A stretch of DNA of 64,000 nt from JACRCT01 sp049841135 (GTDB taxonomy: Bacteria; Myxococcota; Myxococcia; Myxococcales; UBA5297): contig JASGHK010000006.1 in NCBI GenBank assembly GCA_049841135.1, positions 496,001 to 560,000 on the forward strand, read 5' to 3'. Both the position numbers and the translations under genes were made by a program. Positions 54,271-64,000 of the stretch are shown here, piece by piece. Every line of letters starts with the position of its first letter. Within the stretch, counting starts at the first letter, position 1. The notes under the pieces are model-generated. The model searched no databases. It was not told the DNA's origin and saw nothing but the letters and a program-made list of their open reading frames with translations.

Positions 54271-56304
54271 ATGCGCCCAGCCCTGCTCTGCACCGTCCCA
54301 CCCTTTGCCACCAACACCCCGCCCACCGGGCCGGCGGCGCTGCTCGGCTACCTGGCCGCGCACGGCTGCGACGACTTCGGGTTCGCCGACCTGCAGCTCG
54401 CCTTACCGGGGATGCCGCTGTCGTACTCGCTCGTCGGCGCCTTCGGTGAGTCCTTCGTCCGCGACATTCCGGATTCTGCCGCTGGTGCTGCGCCTTCTGC
54501 GCACGGCGCGCGAGGGGCGCTCGCTCGAGCCCGTTCGGGACGACGCGTTCGACGCGTTCTGTCTCGCGCGCTCGATCCACCCGGCGCGGTTGCACGCGGC
54601 GCTCGGCACGCTGGGGCGCGCTCTCGAGAGCTGGGCGGCGACGCGGCCGGCCGAGTCGTCGGGCTGACGACCTGGTCCTCGAACTACCTGACCTCGCTGC
54701 TCGCCGCGGCCCACCTCAAGCGCGCACGGCGGGAGACCTTCGTCGTCGCCGGCGGGCCGCAGGTCACCGAGAGCCATGCGTCGGCCGAGCTGGCGCTGCG
54801 CAGCGGGCTCGTCGACGTCGTGGTGGTGGGCGAGGGCGAGGCGACGCTGCTCGAGGTCTACCGCGCCTTCCGAGAGAAGCGCTCCGCTCGCGGCATCCCG
54901 GGAACGGCCTGGCTCGAGGACGACGGCCGCACGGTCTCGCGCCTGCCGCGGCCGCTGCTCAAGATGGCGGAGCTGGGCCCGCCCGCGTTCGAGAAGACGT
55001 TCGTCCCGGCGTACCGGCGGCGCGGGCTGCGCATCCTCTCTCATGCGCTCTCGCGCGGCTGCGTCGGCGAATGCGCCTTCTGCAGCGAGTGGAGCTTCTG
55101 GGAGCGCTTCCGGCCCGCGCTCGCCGAGCGTGCGGTGGAGCAGGTCGAGGTCCTGGTCCGCCATCACGGCGCGCAGCACCTGCAGATGACCGACTCGCTG
55201 CTCAACGGCCACTGGGGGCGCCTCAACGACTTCGCCGAGGGGCTCCTGCGGCGCGGGCTGGACGTGAGCTGGAGCGGGTTCTTGCGCGCCGACATGGACC
55301 TGCCGACCGCGCGGCTGCTGGCGCGCTCGGGGTTCAAGGGCGCCTTCGTCGGCGTCGAGTCGCTCGCGGACGGGACGCTGGCGCAGATGAACAAGGGCCT
55401 GAGCGCCCAGAAGAGCGCAGCCGCGCTCGAGGCGCTGCTGCAGGCCGGCATCGAGGTCCAGGTCGGGGTGATCCCCGGCTTCCCGGGCGATAGCCGCGAG
55501 GGCCTGATGGGGACGGTGAAGAAGCTCCTCGAGCTGCAGGGGCGCTTCCCGGGGCTGGTCACGCTCAACGTCGAGCCGTTCGTGGTCTCGCCTGGGCAGC
55601 CCATCTACGGCGAGCTCGAGAAGCGCGGGCTGAAGGCCACCGGCTGGGACGAGGCGACGCTGGAGATCGCCCCCGAGCTGCGCGACGTCGCCGAGCGGGT
55701 GCTCTGCCAGGTCGAGGGCGCCAACCAGGGCATCGACCGTCTCGGACAGCTGCGCACCCTGACCTCGGTCGCAGTCAATGCCCCGGTCTCCACCGGCGGC
55801 GCGGTCGTCGGTGCCTCCGGGCCCATCAGCTTCAAGCCGCTCGGTGCCGGCGTGAGCCTGCTCGCCGTCGACGAGGCGGCGCGCGCGAAGTATCTGCTCG
55901 TGACCGACGCCGAGCGAGCCGCTGTCGAGGGCGAGCTCGCCAACGCCCGCGCGCGCGGGGAGACCTGGACGCGCGAGGAGATTCACCGGGTCGAGGCGCA
56001 CCACGTGCCCCCGGCGGCGGAGCCGGAGTGGGCCTTGGGCTTCGCGCCCGAGCCGGGGCCGGACGCGAAGTGGCTCCTCTCGCCGCTGGTGGTCGCGAGG
56101 ACTTTGGGCGACACCCTGTGGCTGCTCGACGCAGTGGGGCTGGGCTTCGTGCGGCTGTCGGCGGCGCTCGTGCCGGTCGTCGAGCGGCTGCGCTCGCCTG
56201 CGACGCGCGCCGAGCTCGCGGCGGCGGCGCCCCACGGGGCCCGGGCTGCGCTGGACGACGCGCTCGAAGGCCTGCGCGAGGGCGGAATGCTGGCGAACGC
56301 GTAG
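54271..56304 (+). CDS. Cobalamin-binding radical SAM protein (two compensating frameshifts)
   Basis: About 677 codons. The N-terminal region resembles a B12-binding domain of the class-B radical SAM type (TVPPFATNTPPTGPAALLGY). The iron-sulfur motif CxxxCxxC is in SRGCVGECAFCSEWSFWERF, with GFKGAFVGVESLADGTLAQM and VGVIPGFPGDSREGL typical of the SAM barrel. A C-terminal 200 residues is unassigned. Between 54470 and 54655 the coding frame shifts (LVLRLLRTAREGRSLEPVRD); one extra G at 54469-54474 and one missing G at 54653-54657 explain it. Substrate unknown. Confidence 0.82.
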   Translation: MRPALLCTVPPFATNTPPTGPAALLGYLAAHGCDDFGFADLQLALPGMPLSYSLVGAFGESFVRDIPDSAAGAAPSAHGARGALARARSGRRVRRVLSRALDPPGAVARGARHAGARSRELGGDAAGRVVGLTTWSSNYLTSLLAAAHLKRARRETFVVAGGPQVTESHASAELALRSGLVDVVVVGEGEATLLEVYRAFREKRSARGIPGTAWLEDDGRTVSRLPRPLLKMAELGPPAFEKTFVPAYRRRGLRILSHALSRGCVGECAFCSEWSFWERFRPALAERAVEQVEVLVRHHGAQHLQMTDSLLNGHWGRLNDFAEGLLRRGLDVSWSGFLRADMDLPTARLLARSGFKGAFVGVESLADGTLAQMNKGLSAQKSAAALEALLQAGIEVQVGVIPGFPGDSREGLMGTVKKLLELQGRFPGLVTLNVEPFVVSPGQPIYGELEKRGLKATGWDEATLEIAPELRDVAERVLCQVEGANQGIDRLGQLRTLTSVAVNAPVSTGGAVVGASGPISFKPLGAGVSLLAVDEAARAKYLLVTDAERAAVEGELANARARGETWTREEIHRVEAHHVPPAAEPEWALGFAPEPGPDAKWLLSPLVVARTLGDTLWLLDAVGLGFVRLSAALVPVVERLRSPATRAELAAAAPHGARAALDDALEGLREGGMLANA

Positions 56305-56325
56305 CGGGCGGGTAGACTTCGGCTC

Positions 56326-56928
56326 GTGACCATCGCCGACGTCGATACCGCCGTCTTCAAGGCGATCAACGGCCTGGGCTTCGCGCCCCTGGACGCGGCG
56401 TGGATCATGTCCTCGACGCTGGAGTTCGGGCTGACCGCGGCCGGGCTCGTCGCGTTCTACTTCGCCTGGCGCAAGAAGTGGGACGCGGTCTGGATCATCC
56501 TGGCCGGCGTGATCGCGGTGGCGCTGTGCGACTCGGTCGGCGCGCGCCTCATCAAGCCGATGTTCGGGCGCGTGCGCCCCTGCTTCGAGCTGCCGCCCGG
56601 GACCGTCCGACTGCTGGTGCAGATAGGGCCGTCGAACTCGATGCCCAGCCTGCACGCCGCCAACAACCTGACCGTGGCCCTGGTGGCCTTCTTGGGCGAG
56701 CGGCGCACCGGGTGGGTGCTCTTTCCGGTGGCCCTCTTCGTGGCGATGAGCCGCATCGGCGTCGGCGTCCACTGGCCCACCGACCTGCTCGGCGGCTTCT
56801 TGTGGGGCGCGATCTGCGCGGTCATCGCGTGGGGCCTGAGCCGGCTGGCGCTGAGGGGCTGGCGCAGGATCCGCCCTGCTCCGGCGCAGTCCTCGGCGGC
56901 GCCGCCGACCCCGCCGCAGCCCAGCTAG
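56326..56928 (+). CDS. PAP2-family lipid phosphatase
   Basis: A 200-residue membrane phosphatase with all three PAP2 motifs: KPMFGRVRP, SMPSLHAANN and SRIGVGVHWPTDLLGG. About five hydrophobic helices. It would dephosphorylate undecaprenyl- or phosphatidyl-type phosphates. GTG 56326 is the start, 21 bp after the radical SAM stop. The Pro/Ser-rich tail overlaps the convergent phosphoesterase by 4 bp. Confidence 0.9.
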   Translation: MTIADVDTAVFKAINGLGFAPLDAAWIMSSTLEFGLTAAGLVAFYFAWRKKWDAVWIILAGVIAVALCDSVGARLIKPMFGRVRPCFELPPGTVRLLVQIGPSNSMPSLHAANNLTVALVAFLGERRTGWVLFPVALFVAMSRIGVGVHWPTDLLGGFLWGAICAVIAWGLSRLALRGWRRIRPAPAQSSAAPPTPPQPS

Positions 56929-57686
56929 ATCTCCAGGACCAGGAAGCGCTTGCCCGTCCGCTCGGCGAGCAGCTCCATCGCCGCGTTGTAGACGGGCCGT
57001 CCCTGCGTGGTCTTGCCGGAGAGCTGGCCCCGGTGCGCGTGCCCGTGGATGGCGAGCGTCGCGCTGAATTTGTCGACGGGCTCGGAGAGCCGCGAGCACC
57101 CGAGGAACGGGACGATCTCCGGCTCCTCGCCGACGATGGTCTGGTGGATGGGGGCGTAGTGCATCAGCGCCACGCGCTTGTCGAACTGCCGCACGCGGGC
57201 CAGCGCCGTCTCCAGCTTGAGCGACTCGTTGACCGCCTCGAGGACGAACTGCTTGACGATCTGCTCGCCCCACGGCTCGAGCGTCGCCCCGTCGAAGCCC
57301 CCGCCGAAGCCCTTCACGCCGGCGATGCCCACCCGGCTGTCGAAGACATAGACGTCGCCGTCGAGCACGCGGATGCCGCCGCGGGTGAGCAGGTGCGCCA
57401 GCTCGCTCGCCTTGCCCTGCTCGTGGTCGTGGTTGCCGAGCACTGCCACCTTGGGCACCCGCACGACGGAGAGCTCGTCGACGAGCATCTCGGCTTCCTC
57501 GAGCAGCCCCTGGTCGGTCAGGTCGCCGGCGAGCAGCAAGAGCTCCGCCTCGTCGTTGACGTCCCGCAGCGCCCGGCGCAGCCGCCCCGGGCGGTCGAGG
57601 CGCGCGTGGAGGTCGCCCACCGCCGCCAGGCGCACCGTCCGCTGGCTGGTGGGCTGGAGATCCGCCGAGGAGACGTCAGTGTCCAC
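56925..57686 (-). CDS. Calcineurin-like metallophosphoesterase
   Basis: A 253-residue phosphoesterase with the metal-binding series GDLHARL, LLAGDLTD, LGNHDHE, LMHYAPIH and HGHAHRG. These bind a dinuclear metal centre. Substrate not predictable. ATG 57686 lies inside the 3' end of the upstream nucleotidyltransferase (11-bp overlap), so the two are translationally coupled. Confidence 0.9.
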   Translation of the reverse strand: MDTDVSSADLQPTSQRTVRLAAVGDLHARLDRPGRLRRALRDVNDEAELLLLAGDLTDQGLLEEAEMLVDELSVVRVPKVAVLGNHDHEQGKASELAHLLTRGGIRVLDGDVYVFDSRVGIAGVKGFGGGFDGATLEPWGEQIVKQFVLEAVNESLKLETALARVRQFDKRVALMHYAPIHQTIVGEEPEIVPFLGCSRLSEPVDKFSATLAIHGHAHRGQLSGKTTQGRPVYNAAMELLAERTGKRFLVLEI

Positions 57687-58476
57687 GGTAGGTCCGCCAG
57701 GCGCTCACCTCGAGCGGCCGGGCGTCCTCCAGGCCCGCCCGCAGGTCTGGCTCGTACTGCACCGCCGAGAGGAGCGTCCCGCGGCACACGCGCTCGTAGG
57801 AGACCGGGGGCGGGAGCCGGACGGCGTCCGTCAGGGTGTCCAGGACCCACTCGGGCACCTTGGCCGCGTCGCCGGGGAAGCTGAAGCGGAACAGGAGCAG
57901 GTGCGCGAGCAGCACCTCGGGGTGGGCGCGCAGCCGCTCGAGCAGGTAGGCCCAGTCCAGGGTCGGGGCGCAGGCGCGCACGATGTGCTGCACGTCGGCG
58001 CCGTCGTAGCGCTCGCGCTCCATGACGTAGGCCTTGGACCAGATGATGTCCTCGGGTGGGGCGAGGGGCGCCCTCATGCCCAGCACCGTCCCTTGGCGGG
58101 CGCGGGCGAACCAGCCGTCATCCACCTCCGCCACGCCGTTGCCGCTGCTGAAGATGACGTCCACGAACTCGCCGTCGGCGGCGAACCCCTTGGCCAGCCA
58201 CAGCGGGTCGGTGCGCTCCACACGGAACCCCACCCGGGCGAGGCTGGCGAGCACGCGGTCGCAGTCCGAGCGCTTGCAGAACAGGTCCAGGTCCTTGGTG
58301 TCGCGGTAGATGCCGGTGTACTCGCGCATCGCGTAGGCGCCGGCGACGACGTAGGGCACCCGGTCGGCGCTGAGCGCCTCGAGCGCCTGCCGGCGGGCCG
58401 CCATCTGCGCCTGGGAGTCGACCTCGGCGTCGGTCCCGGTCCCGGCTGGAGAGAGGCCCTCGGTGGATCCGTTCAT
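57676..58476 (-). CDS. Nucleotidyltransferase-fold protein
   Basis: A 266-residue protein with a polymerase-beta-like nucleotidyltransferase core: PYVVAGAYAMREYTGIYRDT followed by KDLDLFC, where the Asp pair would bind metal. This is the arrangement of AbiEii-type/minimal nucleotidyltransferases. The helical C-terminal half has no match I recognise. No antitoxin-like gene is adjacent, so a toxin role is not supported. Upstream of and coupled to the metallophosphoesterase. Confidence 0.75.
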   Translation of the reverse strand: MNGSTEGLSPAGTGTDAEVDSQAQMAARRQALEALSADRVPYVVAGAYAMREYTGIYRDTKDLDLFCKRSDCDRVLASLARVGFRVERTDPLWLAKGFAADGEFVDVIFSSGNGVAEVDDGWFARARQGTVLGMRAPLAPPEDIIWSKAYVMERERYDGADVQHIVRACAPTLDWAYLLERLRAHPEVLLAHLLLFRFSFPGDAAKVPEWVLDTLTDAVRLPPPVSYERVCRGTLLSAVQYEPDLRAGLEDARPLEVSAWRTYRGH

Positions 58477-58597
58477 CGCGCCGCCGTCCTTTCGTCCTCA
58501 GGCCTTCGCTCAGGGCCACTCGGGAGGCATATGGACGGCCGCCGCCGGCGACAACGCTGCCTTGCCTTTTGGCCTGTGCCCTGCGAAGAGGGGGGCG

Positions 58598-59737
<1,140 letters not shown>

Positions 59738-60548
59738 TGTCCTGCTGCAGGATGTTCCCCAGCGTGGCGTCGCCGAGCTTGGTGCGCACCAGGTCCAGCC
59801 GCTTCTCGACGTCCACGATCTCCTGGACCCGCCTGGCCCGGTCGTAGCCCAGGACGCTGGCGGCCCTCGCGTCTTCGCGCGCCTGCTCGAGCGCGGCCTT
59901 GAGCGGCGCGTCGAGCACGCCGCGACAGGCCTCGTCCTTGGGCTTGCAGGCGGAGGGTGGGGACGAGAAGCGCTTCGGGTCCTCGAGCTGGCGGCCGAGG
60001 GTCCGCACGCGCTCGCGAGCCTCGGCGAGCCGGTCTTCGATGGGCCGCGCGAGGAGGTCGTTGGCGAGGTCGTACTCCTGCAGCGCTTTGAGCTTGGCGG
60101 CGCGCTCGGCCTCCAGCGCCTGGCCCTGCTGCTGCAGGAACTCCAGCGCCTCCTTGCCGAAGGCGAACGAGGCTTCGAGTGCCGCGCCGCAGGTCGCCAG
60201 CGCGTCGCCGGGGGCGGCCGCGGTCGCCACGAGGTCGAGCACCGCGCTCGCCCCGCGGCGGGTCACCTGGAGGACCGAGCGCCCGGTGGCCGTGGGAGCG
60301 GTCTTGGCCATCAGCTTGCGGAACGAGTCGCTGCGCATCACCTCGCGGCGGGTCTCGACCGCGTCGCCCACGGCGCCGGTCGTCGCGTCGCGCAGGATGA
60401 GGATGGAGGCCACCGCGCAGCCGGCAGGTGCCGCGGCGGCCTTGGCGGCGGGGGCGGGCGGAGCGGGAGCGGGGCGTGGCTCGGGGCCGCCGAGCAGGGC
60501 GCAGGAAGTGGACGAAAGGACGGCGAGCAGCCAGGCGGCGCGACGCAT

Positions 60549-60860
60549 CGGGACCTCCCGGGCGCGGGACGTTAGCACGCCGCGATGGGCTGGTTTTCGG
60601 GGCTTGATTCCGCGGGCTTCCACAGGCCTGTTGCGGCGGCCCGTCCGGGGCTGGGCGGGTGCGAAATCCAGGAATAAAAATGAGGAGTTGCGCAGTTTCA
60701 AGAGCCTTGAGGGCCACCCCTCGCCATGGTAGTGTTCGCCGCTTCTTTGCGGGCTGGCATCGAGCCCGCGCTGCAGCGCCCGGAAGGGCAGCGATGTCGT
60801 GATGGAAGCCGGCAGATCAGCCGGCGAATCAGAGCCCCGAGCGCTCGTCGAGGAGACTCC
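60549..60860. other. gyrB leader region
   Basis: 312 bp between the Wzz-like gene and gyrB, with an AT-rich patch AGGAATAAAAATGAGGAG (60670-60687) that could be a -10 region, and a hairpin GCGGGCT/AGCCCGC (60749-60769). No gene. I found no cluster of DnaA boxes. Confidence 0.45.
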
Positions 60861-63363
<2,503 letters not shown>

Positions 63364-63388
63364 TTCGAAACCGGGGACCGCACGCAGA

Positions 63389-63408
63389 CCGGGGACTGAA
63401 GTCCCCGG
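63389..63408 (+). terminator. Hairpin after gyrB
   Basis: CCGGGGACT-GA-AGTCCCCGG, 9-bp stem, 25 bp after the stop. Confidence 0.6.
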
Positions 63409-63459
63409 CTACTCCTTGGACGGCGCCAGCAAAGGGGAAGCCCCTTCGGGGCTGCTCGG

Positions 63460-64000
63460 CTACGGCTTCGTCGCCTGTGCCGCGTCCGGCGTCTCGGTGC
63501 CGGCATCGGGAGCGGCTTGAAGCGATGCTGCCGGTGGCGGCAACTCGTCGATGGCAGAGCGCAGGCAGTTGATGGCCACGAAGGTCGCCGTCCCGTTCAG
63601 GTTCGACAGGAACATGCCCGGTTGCTTGGGCATGTCCATGATGTCCGTCATCCAGTGCCCGTCGGCGGCCTGCTCGGCGACGATCTTGGCGATGGCGGCA
63701 TCGAGTACCTCGGCCTTCACCTTGGCCCCCAGCTTGCGCGCGTAGAAGAGCGCGCGGGCGACCTCGCCGCGGAAGTAGACGTCGCGCTCCAGGCGGGTGC
63801 GGGGCCTCGCCAGCCGGGGCTCGAGCACGTCCACCACCACCTGCAGCGTCTTGGGCTTCTTCAGGGCGTACCGCTCGAGGAGCTCGGGCACCTTGATGAG
63901 CCCGGCGAAGCGGTCGAACTCGTCCTCGTCGTACCCGCGGCTGGCCATCCAGTCCTCAAACCACTTGAGGTTGGCCTTCACCACCGGGTCGGCGGCCGTC
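63460..64000 (-). CDS. Hypothetical protein, C-terminal part (start outside window)
   Basis: The frame enters from the right edge and stops at 63460, about 180 codons. It contains VYFRGEVARALFYARKLGAK and an AIAKIVAEQAADGHWM segment like the QW-type repeat of prenyltransferase/terpene-cyclase-like toroids, and a low-complexity Ala/Pro tail. The repeat resemblance is weak and single. No function assigned. Confidence 0.55.
   Translation of the reverse strand, partial: TAADPVVKANLKWFEDWMASRGYDEDEFDRFAGLIKVPELLERYALKKPKTLQVVVDVLEPRLARPRTRLERDVYFRGEVARALFYARKLGAKVKAEVLDAAIAKIVAEQAADGHWMTDIMDMPKQPGMFLSNLNGTATFVAINCLRSAIDELPPPAASLQAAPDAGTETPDAAQATKP

Noticed and set aside
57676..58476. AbiE-type toxin-antitoxin system from the nucleotidyltransferase fold.
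   Set aside because: No AbiEi-like antitoxin gene is adjacent; the neighbour is a metallophosphoesterase with overlapping start, and the family has many non-toxin members.

Overview
The window is about 70 percent GC bacterial DNA. It is dense with serine/threonine kinases (three Hanks-type genes), lipoproteins with Asp/Ala-rich linkers, cysteine-repeat lipoproteins, a sulfatase-modifying-factor-like lipoprotein and a caspase-fold protein. This profile fits the Myxococcota, probably Polyangia-like; the assignment is inference from gene content, not from a marker tree.

Layout. 0-3 kb: surface lipoproteins (one cut by the window edge, one secreted esterase), an MFS exporter and a tiny membrane ORF. 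3.2-9.5 kb: a 1,550-residue AMP-ligase/helical/GNAT fusion and citrate synthase. 9.7-16.4 kb: two transmembrane Ser/Thr kinases flanking two lipoproteins, one with about 23 cysteine repeats, and a 900-bp hairpin-rich gap without a gene. 16.5-22 kb: CAP-domain lipoprotein, GNAT enzyme, small membrane protein, adenosine-deaminase-like hydrolase and a Cache chemoreceptor. 22.4-25.9 kb: a two-gene acyl-CoA carboxylase (biotin carboxylase; carboxyltransferase fused to the biotin carrier). 26-27.8 kb: an intact IS110/IS1111-type element inserted inside a copy of a dispersed repeat. 28-33.7 kb: ABC-F ATPase, FGE-like lipoprotein, LysM/peptidoglycan-binding protein and aminotransferase. 34-37.7 kb: a tight ECF sigma - membrane protein - caspase - Cys-rich lipoprotein operon. 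38.6-43.9 kb: GAF-kinase, zinc-ribbon membrane protein, acyltransferase and APC transporter. 44-44.4 kb: a structured non-coding stretch containing a 227-bp inverted-repeat element. 44.5-52.6 kb (minus strand): degenerate GT51-like protein with a CpaF-type ATPase, an acyl-carrier-protein/BtrH-like operon with a truncated BtrH paralogue, M61 peptidase and a HEAT-like protein. 52.7-64 kb: small lipoprotein, rplM-rpsI, cobalamin-binding radical SAM enzyme, PAP2 phosphatase, metallophosphoesterase, nucleotidyltransferase, recF, Wzz-like lipoprotein, gyrB and a partial gene.

The most interesting result is at the IS element. Its non-coding 3' region can fold a stem (27362-27373 with 27412-27422) whose loop carries two 11-nt stretches, one complementary to the right half of the insertion site and one identical to the left junction. 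This is the layout expected of a bridge RNA/seekRNA target-binding loop. The target is a 68-bp repeat with other copies nearby, so the empty site can be read directly.

Caution on quality. At least 12 genes, including gyrB, carry single-base frameshifts (about 18 events, nearly all insertions), and five of them resolve to the hexamer GAGCTC. Sequencing or assembly error is the likeliest cause, so the affected genes are annotated as single genes spanning the shifts.
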